Source: Myxococcales bacterium (lineage in GTDB: Bacteria > Myxococcota_A > Bradymonadia > UBA7976 > UBA1532). From it: a stretch of DNA of 64,000 nt. Of this stretch, positions 27,800 to 34,418 are shown in pieces; the first letter of the stretch is position 1; each line of letters starts with the position of its first letter. The position numbers and the translations under genes were made by a program. A model generated the notes under the pieces. That model was not told the DNA's origin. It made no database searches and saw only the letters and a list, made by a program, of their open reading frames with translations. The DNA is taken from NCBI GenBank assembly GCA_020633555.1, contig JACKDL010000006.1, forward strand, positions 1-64,000, in the 5' to 3' direction.

Positions 27800-27910
27800 G
27801 GGGGGGTTCCTCGCTCGGGGCGGGTGGCTCGCGACGCGCCTGATTAGCAAATCCCCCCATCCACCGACAACCCCGGGGCCGCCGCCGCGCACAGGGGTGG
27901 CGTCGGCGCT

Positions 27911-27932
27911 TCATATATGAAAGAACGCGTTC
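27911..27932. promoter_or_regulatory. Two adjacent perfect 10-bp palindromes in a divergent promoter region
   Basis: TCATATATGA (27911-27920) and GAACGCGTTC (27923-27932) are each perfect palindromes, two bases apart, midway between the divergent ybiT-type and nhaA genes. They look like operator half-sites for dimeric regulators; the AT-rich first one may also include a -10 element. Confidence 0.4.
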
Positions 27933-27940
27933 CAATCTGA

Positions 27941-27964
27941 GCCGACCCCCGAGAGGGGGCCGGC
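27941..27964 (+). promoter_or_regulatory. Strong hairpin in the nhaA leader
   Basis: GCCG-A-CCCCC, loop GAGA, then GGGGG-C-CGGC: nine base pairs with one mismatch, ending 24 bases before the nhaA ATG. It could modulate translation or transcription of nhaA. No known riboswitch class is evident. Confidence 0.4.
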
Positions 27965-27988
27965 GGTTGAAAAGAAGGTGAGGCGATC

Positions 27989-29203
27989 ATGCGAGGGGCG
28001 GTGCGGTTTCTGCTGGAGAACTCGCTCTTCCTGATCCTCGGAGCGCTCGCCGCCCTTGCCTGGGCCAACCTCGGGCACGAGAGCTACGAGCACTTCCTGC
28101 ATCTGGAGCTGTTCCACAACGACTGGGTGGGGCACCCCCACGGCGAGCACCGCTCGTTCACCCTGCATTTCCTGGTGAACGACATGCTCATGGCGATGTT
28201 CTTCGCCATCGCCGGCAAGGAGGTGTGGGAGGCCACGCTGCCCGGCGGCCCCCTCAGCAACCCCAAGCAGGCGGCCGCGCCCCTCATCGCCACGTTTGGT
28301 GGCATGGCCGGGCCGGTGGGCGTCTACCTGGTGGTGGCCTTGGCCTTGGGCCAGATGGATGAGCTGGGCAACGGCTGGGCCGTGCCCACGGCCACCGACA
28401 TCGCCTTCAGCTACCTGGTGGCGCGGTTCATCTTCGGTGCCGCCCACCCGGCCATCCCGTTCCTGCTGCTGCTCGCCATCGCCGACGACGCGCTGGGCCT
28501 GGTGATCATCGCCATCTTCTACCCGCAGGGCCCCATCGAGCTGCAGTACATGCTGCTGCCGGTGGCGGCCATCGCCATCGGCATCATGTTCAACCGCAAG
28601 GGGGTGGTGAGCTTCTGGCCCTACCTCCTGGTGGCCGGCACCATCTCGTGGCTGGGCTTCCACTGGGCCAACCTGCACCCGGCCCTGGGCCTGCTGCCGA
28701 TCATCCCCACCATGCCCCACGCCCACAGCGACAGCGGCCTGTTCGCCTGGGACGAGTGGAACAAGACCGACACGCTCAACTCGTTCGAGCACTGGTGGAA
28801 GAACCCGGTGGAGCTGATCCTGGGCGCCTTCGGCCTGATGAACGCCGGCGTGGCCGTCACAGCCGTGGGCGGCGCCACCTGGGCGGTCATGCTCGGGCTG
28901 CTGATTGGCAAGCCGCTGGGGATCTTCCTGCTCGCGACCATCGCGGGGCTCATGGGCTTCACCCTCCCGAAGGGGATGAGCCGCGGGGACCTGTTCGTGG
29001 TGGGGTGCGCCGCGGCCATCGGCTTCACGGTGGCCATCTTCGTCGCCAGCGTCGCGTTCCCGCCGGGATCCACCCAGGACGCCGCCAAGATCGGCGCCCT
29101 GGGCTCGTTTGGCGCCGCGATCATCACCTTCATTGCCGCCAAGGTGATGGGCGTGGTGAAGGTCGAGGGTGGGCTCTCCACGGACGGCCACTCGGGCCAC
29201 TGA
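27989..29203 (+). CDS. nhaA: Na+/H+ antiporter NhaA, 404 aa
   Basis: Inner-membrane antiporter expelling Na+ (or Li+) in exchange for protons. Signatures are AVPTATDIAFSYLVARF in the core and LLAIADDALGLVIIAIFY with the cation-binding Asp pair D166-D167. About 11-12 hydrophobic segments are present. The loop between the first helices (HNDWVGHPHGEHRS) is His-rich, and a long hydrophilic loop (HAHSDSGLFAWDEWNKTD) is larger than in E. coli NhaA. Start: ATG 27989 with GAGG five bases upstream. A hairpin and a pair of palindromes lie upstream, and a terminator-like hairpin follows. Confidence 0.93.
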   Translation: MRGAVRFLLENSLFLILGALAALAWANLGHESYEHFLHLELFHNDWVGHPHGEHRSFTLHFLVNDMLMAMFFAIAGKEVWEATLPGGPLSNPKQAAAPLIATFGGMAGPVGVYLVVALALGQMDELGNGWAVPTATDIAFSYLVARFIFGAAHPAIPFLLLLAIADDALGLVIIAIFYPQGPIELQYMLLPVAAIAIGIMFNRKGVVSFWPYLLVAGTISWLGFHWANLHPALGLLPIIPTMPHAHSDSGLFAWDEWNKTDTLNSFEHWWKNPVELILGAFGLMNAGVAVTAVGGATWAVMLGLLIGKPLGIFLLATIAGLMGFTLPKGMSRGDLFVVGCAAAIGFTVAIFVASVAFPPGSTQDAAKIGALGSFGAAIITFIAAKVMGVVKVEGGLSTDGHSGH

Positions 29204-29209
29204 GGCAGG

Positions 29210-29230
29210 GCGGGCACCCCATGTGCCCGC
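29210..29230. terminator. Bidirectional hairpin between convergent nhaA and a small gene
   Basis: GCGGGCAC (29210-29217) and GTGCCCGC (29223-29230) form a perfect 8-bp stem with a 5-base loop, seven bases after the nhaA stop and six bases beyond the stop of the convergent gene. There is no U-tract. Confidence 0.55.
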
Positions 29231-29236
29231 GCCGGC

Positions 29237-29476
29237 TCAGGTCACCGAGCCGAAGAACAGCGCCGCCCACAGCGCCAGAAACGCAATCCCCGTCAGGATG
29301 ATCGCCGGATCCAGGCGCAGGCCCGCACGGATCTGCGCCGCCAGCGCGGCGTCGTCGGGCTGTTGGCCGTCGCCCAACGGGGGCAACCCGGCCAGGTGAC
29401 GGCGGGCGGCGGCGAAGTCGCCGCGGGTGTAGGCGGCGGCCGCCGCCTGGAGGGCATCGTCGGGTGGGGCGCTCAT
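29237..29476 (-). CDS. Small tail-anchored membrane protein, 79 aa
   Basis: An N-terminal helical pair of TPR character (LQAAAAAYTRGDFAAARRHLAGLPPL) is followed by a linker and a single C-terminal transmembrane helix (IILTGIAFLALWAALFF). I recognise no family. The ATG lacks a Shine-Dalgarno site but is preceded by TAGCCT six bases upstream on the minus strand, compatible with a leaderless mRNA. The frame is flanked by a terminator hairpin on one side and a divergent promoter region on the other. Confidence 0.6.
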   Translation of the reverse strand: MSAPPDDALQAAAAAYTRGDFAAARRHLAGLPPLGDGQQPDDAALAAQIRAGLRLDPAIILTGIAFLALWAALFFGSVT

Positions 29477-29482
29477 GGCGGC

Positions 29483-29488
29483 AGGCTA
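29483..29488 (-). promoter_or_regulatory. -10-like box directly before a small gene
   Basis: TAGCCT on the minus strand ends six bases before the ATG at 29476, matching the leaderless arrangement seen at three other genes in the window. Confidence 0.35.
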
Positions 29489-29615
29489 GCAGAGCGCGCG
29501 CTCAGACACTCCTCCGAAACCGGCAAGGGCTCCCTGGCGGGCGCGCAACGTTCAGGCGACTGCCCCACCTTGGCGCAGGTCGGGGTCATCCGAGCCCGCC
29601 CCTGGTTGGAGGTAA

Positions 29616-29633
29616 TCGAAATAAGTCGAAATA
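29616..29633 (+). promoter_or_regulatory. Direct repeat of TCGAAATA, one helical turn apart
   Basis: TCGAAATA occurs at 29616-29623 and 29626-29633, with start points exactly 10 bp apart. It sits 33-50 bases upstream of the outer-membrane protein start and is AT-rich against the local background, consistent with a regulator site or promoter element. Confidence 0.4.
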
Positions 29634-29665
29634 TGGAGGCAATGGACACGCGCTGGAGGGCTCCC

Positions 29666-30241
29666 ATGTTGCGCATCACTCTCCTTGCCGCCCTGGCCAG
29701 CCTCCTGACCGCCGCACCAGCGCTCGCCGACAACACCAGCCTGATCACCCTGGGATTGGGGGGCCAGTACGGGTTCGGCTCCCCCGCGGCCGCCGAGGCG
29801 CCCGACGCGGCTCGGTACCAGTACGGGGTGCTGACCCGGGTCAAGCTGCTGCGCTTCATCGGGCTGGAGTTCGCCGCACAGCTCGACGAGCACCCGGCCA
29901 GTCAGGCGGAGCGGATCCTGTCGCCCCGTTTCCAAGTGGGCGCGCTGCTCCACGTCATCCCAACCGACTGGTTCAGCCTGTACGCGGCCGCGGGCCTGGG
30001 CGCCCATGCGCTGAGCGACACCCTGAACCTGGATGGGGCCTCCACCAGCATCTTCGTGGGGCCCGGGCTCGAGGTGTTCCTGGGTGATCACCTGACGCTG
30101 GGGCTGGACGTCCGGGTGCGCGCTCCCGGGCCGCACCACCTGAAGCGCGAGGTGGTGGACACCATGAGCAGCGAGCCCCTCGCGGACCTGGTGCGGCTCG
30201 ATCAGTGGCAGGGCAACGTCTCGCTGGCTTGGTACTTCTGA
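29666..30241 (+). CDS. Small outer-membrane beta-barrel protein, 191 aa
   Basis: The signal peptide MLRITLLAALASLLTAAPALA is followed by about eight alternating amphipathic strands (e.g. FQVGALLHVIPTDWFSLYAAAGLGAHAL, TSIFVGPGLEVFLGDHLTLGLDVRV) and ends in a terminal aromatic (SLAWYF), the usual beta-barrel insertion signal. It resembles OmpA/OmpW-like small barrels, but I cannot assign a family. The start at 29666 is chosen because GGAGGG lies five bases upstream and the signal peptide begins there; in-frame ATGs at 29633 and 29642 have poorer sites. Confidence 0.78.
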   Translation: MLRITLLAALASLLTAAPALADNTSLITLGLGGQYGFGSPAAAEAPDAARYQYGVLTRVKLLRFIGLEFAAQLDEHPASQAERILSPRFQVGALLHVIPTDWFSLYAAAGLGAHALSDTLNLDGASTSIFVGPGLEVFLGDHLTLGLDVRVRAPGPHHLKREVVDTMSSEPLADLVRLDQWQGNVSLAWYF

Positions 30242-30516
30242 CCCCCCGGCGGTCCCATCCCGGCCCCGATCCCCTCAGATCACACCTCGATCCACACGCT
30301 GGCGCCACCCGCGGGCGTACCGGGCCCCACTTCGTGGCCCACCTTCCCAGAGAAAAGGCCCACCAAAACTGGACATCGGCTGGGGTAGCCTCTAGATCCC
30401 ACTGGATCCCCCTCCTGCAAAACCAACATTCCTGCGCTTGGGTGGTGTGCTGGAGAGGGGTGAGGCACTTCATCTTGGGGTGTTTCCCAAAGTTGCCCCC
30501 TGGTCCCGAAAGGCCA

Positions 30517-30544
30517 TTGACTGCCGATCGGCGCCCCGTAGGAT
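30517..30544 (+). promoter_or_regulatory. Predicted dcw-cluster promoter
   Basis: TTGACT (30517-30522), a 16-base spacer and TAGGAT (30539-30544). Predicted transcription would start near 30551, immediately before the MraZ box. This is one of the best sigma-70-like matches in the window. Confidence 0.6.
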
Positions 30545-30551
30545 GCAATTG

Positions 30552-30566
30552 GTGGGAACGAGTGGA
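30552..30566 (+). promoter_or_regulatory. MraZ-binding box
   Basis: GTGGG (30552-30556), five bases, then GTGGA (30562-30566): the 10-bp-spaced direct repeat recognised by MraZ upstream of its own gene. A third copy, expected at 30572, is not conserved (TTCCC). The box overlaps the predicted transcription start, so MraZ should repress the cluster. Confidence 0.6.
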
Positions 30567-30589
30567 TCTTGTTCCCAGCGGAGAGGGTC

Positions 30590-31057
30590 ATGGCGGAAGT
30601 TGCCGACGGTGCCGGGTCGAGCGCGCCCTACTTGGAGGGCCAGCACGACCACACCGTCGACGACAAGGGTCGGGTGAGCATCCCGGCCGAGTTCCGCAAC
30701 GCCTTGGGCCTGGAGGAAGGTGACGAGGTCATCGTCACCCGCCACCTGCAGGAGCGCTGCTTGCGCCTGTTCTGGCCCGACGCGTGGACCGACTACCGCA
30801 ACCAGGCGGCCGCAGCGCCGAAGCCGGTGGCCACCGCGATCAAGCGGGTGGTGGGCGGCACGGCGCGGCGGGTGCGGGTCGATCGGCTCGGCCGGATCCA
30901 GATCCCCCTCGTCCTGCGGCGCTACGCCGAGCTCGAAGGGAAGTGCTTCGTGATGGGGCAGGGGCGCTCCATCGAGATCTGGGCCACCGACGTGTGGGAC
31001 GCCACCCACGGGCCGGAGCGCTACGCCGACCTCGACCTGAGCGAGTTCGAACTCTGA
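30590..31057 (+). CDS. mraZ: Transcriptional regulator MraZ, 155 aa
   Basis: Two SpoVT/AbrB-type swapped-hairpin domains: the first around DKGRVSIPAEFRNALGLEEGDEVIVTR, the second around VDRLGRIQIPLVLRRYAEL. MraZ forms a ring that binds GTGGG repeats and represses the dcw operon. A matching box lies just upstream. ATG 30590 has GGAGAGGG three bases upstream and starts MAEVADGAG. The N-terminal ~18 residues are an extension before the first domain. It is followed by rsmH after 88 bp. Confidence 0.93.
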   Translation: MAEVADGAGSSAPYLEGQHDHTVDDKGRVSIPAEFRNALGLEEGDEVIVTRHLQERCLRLFWPDAWTDYRNQAAAAPKPVATAIKRVVGGTARRVRVDRLGRIQIPLVLRRYAELEGKCFVMGQGRSIEIWATDVWDATHGPERYADLDLSEFEL

Positions 31058-31145
31058 GGCCACGGCCGCCCCGGACTGGGGCGGGGCGGACGGGGTCGCG
31101 CAGGTCCTCCGGTGGGCATCCGCCGGGGGGTGGGGTGGTGGAGCG

Positions 31146-32096
31146 GTGGTCGAGCGGCCTCATGTGCCGGTGCTGTTGGACGCGGTCCGCGAGTGCGCGA
31201 GCGCTGCGGCCGGCGAGGTCTGGGTGGACTGCACCCTGGGCTTCGGCGGCCACAGCGAGGCGCTCCTGCAGGCCGGCGCCCGGGTCATCGGCTTCGACCG
31301 CGACGCCGCCGCGCGCGCCTACGCCACCGACCGCCTGAGCCCCCACGCCGAACGCCTGACCATCGTGGCCAGCGACTTCCGCCGGTTGCCCACCGTGCTC
31401 GCCGAGCTGGGGGTCGAGCGGGTGGACGGGGTGCTCGCCGATCTTGGGGTCTCTTCCTGGCAGCTCGACCAGCCGGAGCGCGGCTTCTCGTTCAAGGCCC
31501 CCGGGCCCGTGGACATGCGCATGGATCCCGCCGCGGGCGAGCCGGCGCTGGCGCTCATCGAGCGCTCGTCCACGGCCGAGCTGGCCGACGTCATCCGCCG
31601 CTACGGCGAGGAGCGCTTCGCGGGCCCCATCGCCCGGGCGATCCGTGCCTGGGTCGAGGGCGCCGGCCCCCACGACACCCACACGCTGGCGCAGGCCGTG
31701 CGCGACGCGCTGCCCAAGCGCGAGGCGGCAAAGCGCAAGATCCACCCGGCCACCCAGACCTTCCAGGCGCTGCGGATCGCGGTGAACGACGAGCTGGGGG
31801 CGCTGGAGGATTTGCTGGCGGCGCTGCCTGAGGTGCTGGCCCCCGGCGGCCGGGCGCTGATCATCAGCTTCCACTCGCTCGAAGACCGGCTGGTGAAGCA
31901 CGCGTTCGCCGAGTGGTGCGGCAAGGCCGGGCACGCGCCTGCGCCGCCCCGCGGCCTGCCCCCGCCGCCCAGCGCGCCGGCCGCCTTCGAGGCGGTCACG
32001 CGCAAGCCGCGGGTGGGCAGCGCCGCCGAGATCGAGGCCAACCCGCGGGCACGCAGCGCGAAGCTGCGGGCCGTGCGCAAGCGGAGGGCGGCATGA
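31146..32096 (+). CDS. rsmH: 16S rRNA (cytosine-1402-N4)-methyltransferase RsmH, 316 aa
   Basis: SAM-dependent methylation of C1402 in the ribosomal P site. Motifs: HVPVLLDAVRE, the SAM loop DCTLGFGGHSEALL, GFDRD, LADLGVSSWQLDQPERGFSF and ALIISFHSLEDRLVKH. Family-typical length. The GTG start at 31146 follows a GGTGGAG site. The stop overlaps the ftsL ATG (ATGA). Its place after mraZ is conserved in many bacteria. Confidence 0.95.
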   Translation: MVERPHVPVLLDAVRECASAAAGEVWVDCTLGFGGHSEALLQAGARVIGFDRDAAARAYATDRLSPHAERLTIVASDFRRLPTVLAELGVERVDGVLADLGVSSWQLDQPERGFSFKAPGPVDMRMDPAAGEPALALIERSSTAELADVIRRYGEERFAGPIARAIRAWVEGAGPHDTHTLAQAVRDALPKREAAKRKIHPATQTFQALRIAVNDELGALEDLLAALPEVLAPGGRALIISFHSLEDRLVKHAFAEWCGKAGHAPAPPRGLPPPPSAPAAFEAVTRKPRVGSAAEIEANPRARSAKLRAVRKRRAA

Positions 32097-32374
32097 GGTT
32101 CTTCCTGTTCGCCCTGGCCGCGCTGGGGACCTTGAGCTGGACGGGGCTGCGGGTGGTGCGTGCGCGCCACCAGGCGGTGGCGCTCGGCTACGAGATCGCC
32201 AAGGAGACCGACCGGCAGCGGGCCCTCACCGAGGAGCTGCGGCGCCTGCGTATCGATCGCGCGGCGCTGCTGAGCCCGGCCGCGCTGGAGCATGTGGCGA
32301 AGGAGGCCGGCCTGCGCGTGCCGCAGCCCGACCAGGTGGTGGTGCTGGCCGAGGAGGTCACCGATGGCCGGTAA
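32093..32374 (+). CDS. ftsL: Cell division protein FtsL, 93 aa
   Basis: Small bitopic divisome protein: an N-terminal transmembrane helix (MRFFLFALAALGTLSWTGLRVV) followed by a periplasmic coiled coil (ETDRQRALTEELRRLRIDRAALLSP) and the short LEHVAKEAGLRVPQPDQVVVL segment typical of FtsL. Sequence conservation of FtsL is weak, so the call rests on topology and on position between rsmH and ftsI. It overlaps rsmH by 4 bp and ftsI by 11 bp. Confidence 0.88.
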   Translation: MRFFLFALAALGTLSWTGLRVVRARHQAVALGYEIAKETDRQRALTEELRRLRIDRAALLSPAALEHVAKEAGLRVPQPDQVVVLAEEVTDGR

Positions 32375-34418
32375 CGTCTTCCGCCGCCGCGGCCCCGTGG
32401 AGCCCGGCGCCCGCAAGGGCCGCATGCTGGTGGTGTCCATCCTCATGGCCGGCCTGTTCCTGGGCCTGATCGTGCGCTCGTGGTGGCTGCAGGTGGAGCG
32501 GCACGGGCACTTCGCCGATCGCTCCGCCCGCCAGCACCGCACCACCGTGACCCTGCGAGCCCCTCGGGGGCCCGTGTTCGATCGGGAGCGCACCCTGCTG
32601 GCCGAGACGGCCATGTGGCCGTCGGTCTACGCCGTGCCCCGGGCCATCGAGAACCCGGCTGAGGTCACCGCGAAGCTCAAGGACATCCTGCCGGTGGACG
32701 AGGAGGTCCTCGCCCGGCGCTTGAGCAGCGACAAGGCCTTCGTGTGGCTGGCCCGCCATGTGCGCCCGGACGTGGCCGAGAAGGTCGAAGCCCTGGGCCT
32801 GACCACGGTGGCCATCCGCCCCGAGCCCCGCCGGCTGTACCCCCGGCGGAACCTGGCCGGGGCGCTGTTGGGCTTCGCGGGCATCGAGGGCAGCGGCCTC
32901 GAGGGCGTCGAGCGCGATCTCGACCGCTACCTGCAGGGCCGCGAGTACACCGTCGAGGCGCTGCGCGACGGCGCGGGCCGCTTCGCCCTGCCCACGGGCG
33001 GGGTGCCCATGGAGCGGCTGACCGGCTACGGCGTGGTGTTGACCATCGACGCCCGCATCCAGCAGGTGGCCGAGGACTCGCTGCGCAACCAGGTGCGCGA
33101 GATGCAGGCCAAGGGCGGCGTCGTGGTGGTCATGGATCCCCACAACGGCGACATCCTGGCGCTGGCGCAGACGCCCGACTTCGACCCGAACGCCTTCCGC
33201 CAGGCGGCGGCGGATGACTGGCGCAACCGCGCCATCACCGACACCCTCGAGCCCGGCTCGACCATGAAGCCGATCCTCATCTCGGCGGCGCTGGACCTGA
33301 ACAAGACCCGGCCCGACTCGGTGTGGAACGGCTACAAGGGGCGCATGCGGGTGGCGGGCTTCACGCTCACCGACACCCACGCCGAGGACAAGCTCACGAC
33401 CCTCGAGATCATCAAGTACAGCTCCAACATCGGCACGGTGCAGGTGGCGCAGCGCATCGGTCGCGAGGCCTACCACCGCTACCTGCGGGCCTTTGGCTTC
33501 GGCGAGCTCAGCGGCCTGGGGGTGCGCGGCGAGCAGGTGGGGACGCTGCGGCCGGCCCAGACCTGGCGGCCGAGCGAGCTGGCCACCATGTCGTACGGCT
33601 ACGGCCTGAGCGTCACGCCCATCCAGATGGCGCGGGCCTACGCGGTCATCGCCAACGGGGGCAACCTGGTGCAGCCCCGGCTGGTGCAGTCGGTGGTGGA
33701 CGGGCAGGGGAAGGTGGTCGAGGCCTTCAAGCCGCGGGTGTTGCGGCGGGTCGTCCGCGCCGACGTCACCCAGGCGGTGACCGAGGGGCTGGTGATGGTC
33801 ACCGAGAACGGCGGCACGGGGCGTCGGGCGCGGGTGCCCGGGCACGCGGTGGCCGGCAAGACCGGCACGGCCTACAAGGTCAACCCGCTGACCCGGAAGT
33901 ACGACCACGACATGATCCGCACCTCCTTCGCGGGCTTCGTGCCCGCTCGGGATCCGCGCCTGGTCATCTACGTGGCCATCGACGAGCCCCAGAACGAGAA
34001 GCGCTACGGCGGCGTGGTGGCGGCGCCCGTGTTCAGCGAGGTGGCCCGCGAGGCCCTGCCATACCTGGGCGTCGAGGCCACCGAGGCCTACACCGCGGAC
34101 GACAGCTTCGAAGAGATCGACGAGCGTGAGCACCTGGGCCCCGAGGCGCAGGCGCGGCCGTGGTGGTTCGAAGCGGGGCTGCTGACCGGCGCGCCCAGCC
34201 ACATGGTGGTGCCCGATCTGAACGGGCTGCCCCTGGCCGACGTGGTGCGCCGCGCCGCCGAACTCAAGGTGCGCGTGCAGGTGCAGGGCGCCGGCCTGGT
34301 GGTCGCTCAGCGGCCGTCGCCGGGCGCGCTGCTGCCCGCCGACGGCGTGCTCACCGTGGTCTTCGATCGCCCGGGCACCGACGACGATCACGCGGCCACC
34401 CTGGCGGGGGCGCAGTGA
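32364..34418 (+). CDS. ftsI: Peptidoglycan D,D-transpeptidase FtsI (PBP3) with PASTA domain, 684 aa
   Basis: Divisome transpeptidase that crosslinks septal peptidoglycan. A transmembrane helix lies near residues 21-40 and a PBP dimer domain (APRGPVFDRERTLLAETA) follows. The transpeptidase has S299-T-M-K302, the SSN triad at 353-355 and K499-T-G501. A C-terminal PASTA domain (SHMVVPDLNGLPLADVVRRA, about 612-675) is present, which is common in Gram-positives and in some delta-lineage FtsI/PBP2 proteins. The start at 32364 overlaps ftsL by 11 bp, and the stop overlaps the murE/F start (TGATG). Confidence 0.94.
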   Translation: MAGNVFRRRGPVEPGARKGRMLVVSILMAGLFLGLIVRSWWLQVERHGHFADRSARQHRTTVTLRAPRGPVFDRERTLLAETAMWPSVYAVPRAIENPAEVTAKLKDILPVDEEVLARRLSSDKAFVWLARHVRPDVAEKVEALGLTTVAIRPEPRRLYPRRNLAGALLGFAGIEGSGLEGVERDLDRYLQGREYTVEALRDGAGRFALPTGGVPMERLTGYGVVLTIDARIQQVAEDSLRNQVREMQAKGGVVVVMDPHNGDILALAQTPDFDPNAFRQAAADDWRNRAITDTLEPGSTMKPILISAALDLNKTRPDSVWNGYKGRMRVAGFTLTDTHAEDKLTTLEIIKYSSNIGTVQVAQRIGREAYHRYLRAFGFGELSGLGVRGEQVGTLRPAQTWRPSELATMSYGYGLSVTPIQMARAYAVIANGGNLVQPRLVQSVVDGQGKVVEAFKPRVLRRVVRADVTQAVTEGLVMVTENGGTGRRARVPGHAVAGKTGTAYKVNPLTRKYDHDMIRTSFAGFVPARDPRLVIYVAIDEPQNEKRYGGVVAAPVFSEVAREALPYLGVEATEAYTADDSFEEIDEREHLGPEAQARPWWFEAGLLTGAPSHMVVPDLNGLPLADVVRRAAELKVRVQVQGAGLVVAQRPSPGALLPADGVLTVVFDRPGTDDDHAATLAGAQ

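Larger units (their letters stand above)
30242..30589 (+). other. 348-bp leader region of the dcw cluster
   Basis: No convincing gene. It has lower GC than its surroundings. An imperfect hairpin near 30322-30340 may end the upstream outer-membrane-protein transcript, a short TTGGG/CCCAA hairpin occurs near 30475-30490, and the promoter and MraZ box listed separately are at its 3' end. Confidence 0.6.

Noticed and set aside
29633..29665. Upstream ATGs at 29633 and 29642 as starts of the outer-membrane protein
   Set aside because: They would place non-hydrophobic residues before the signal peptide and lack good ribosome-site spacing; 29666 has GGAGGG at the right distance.
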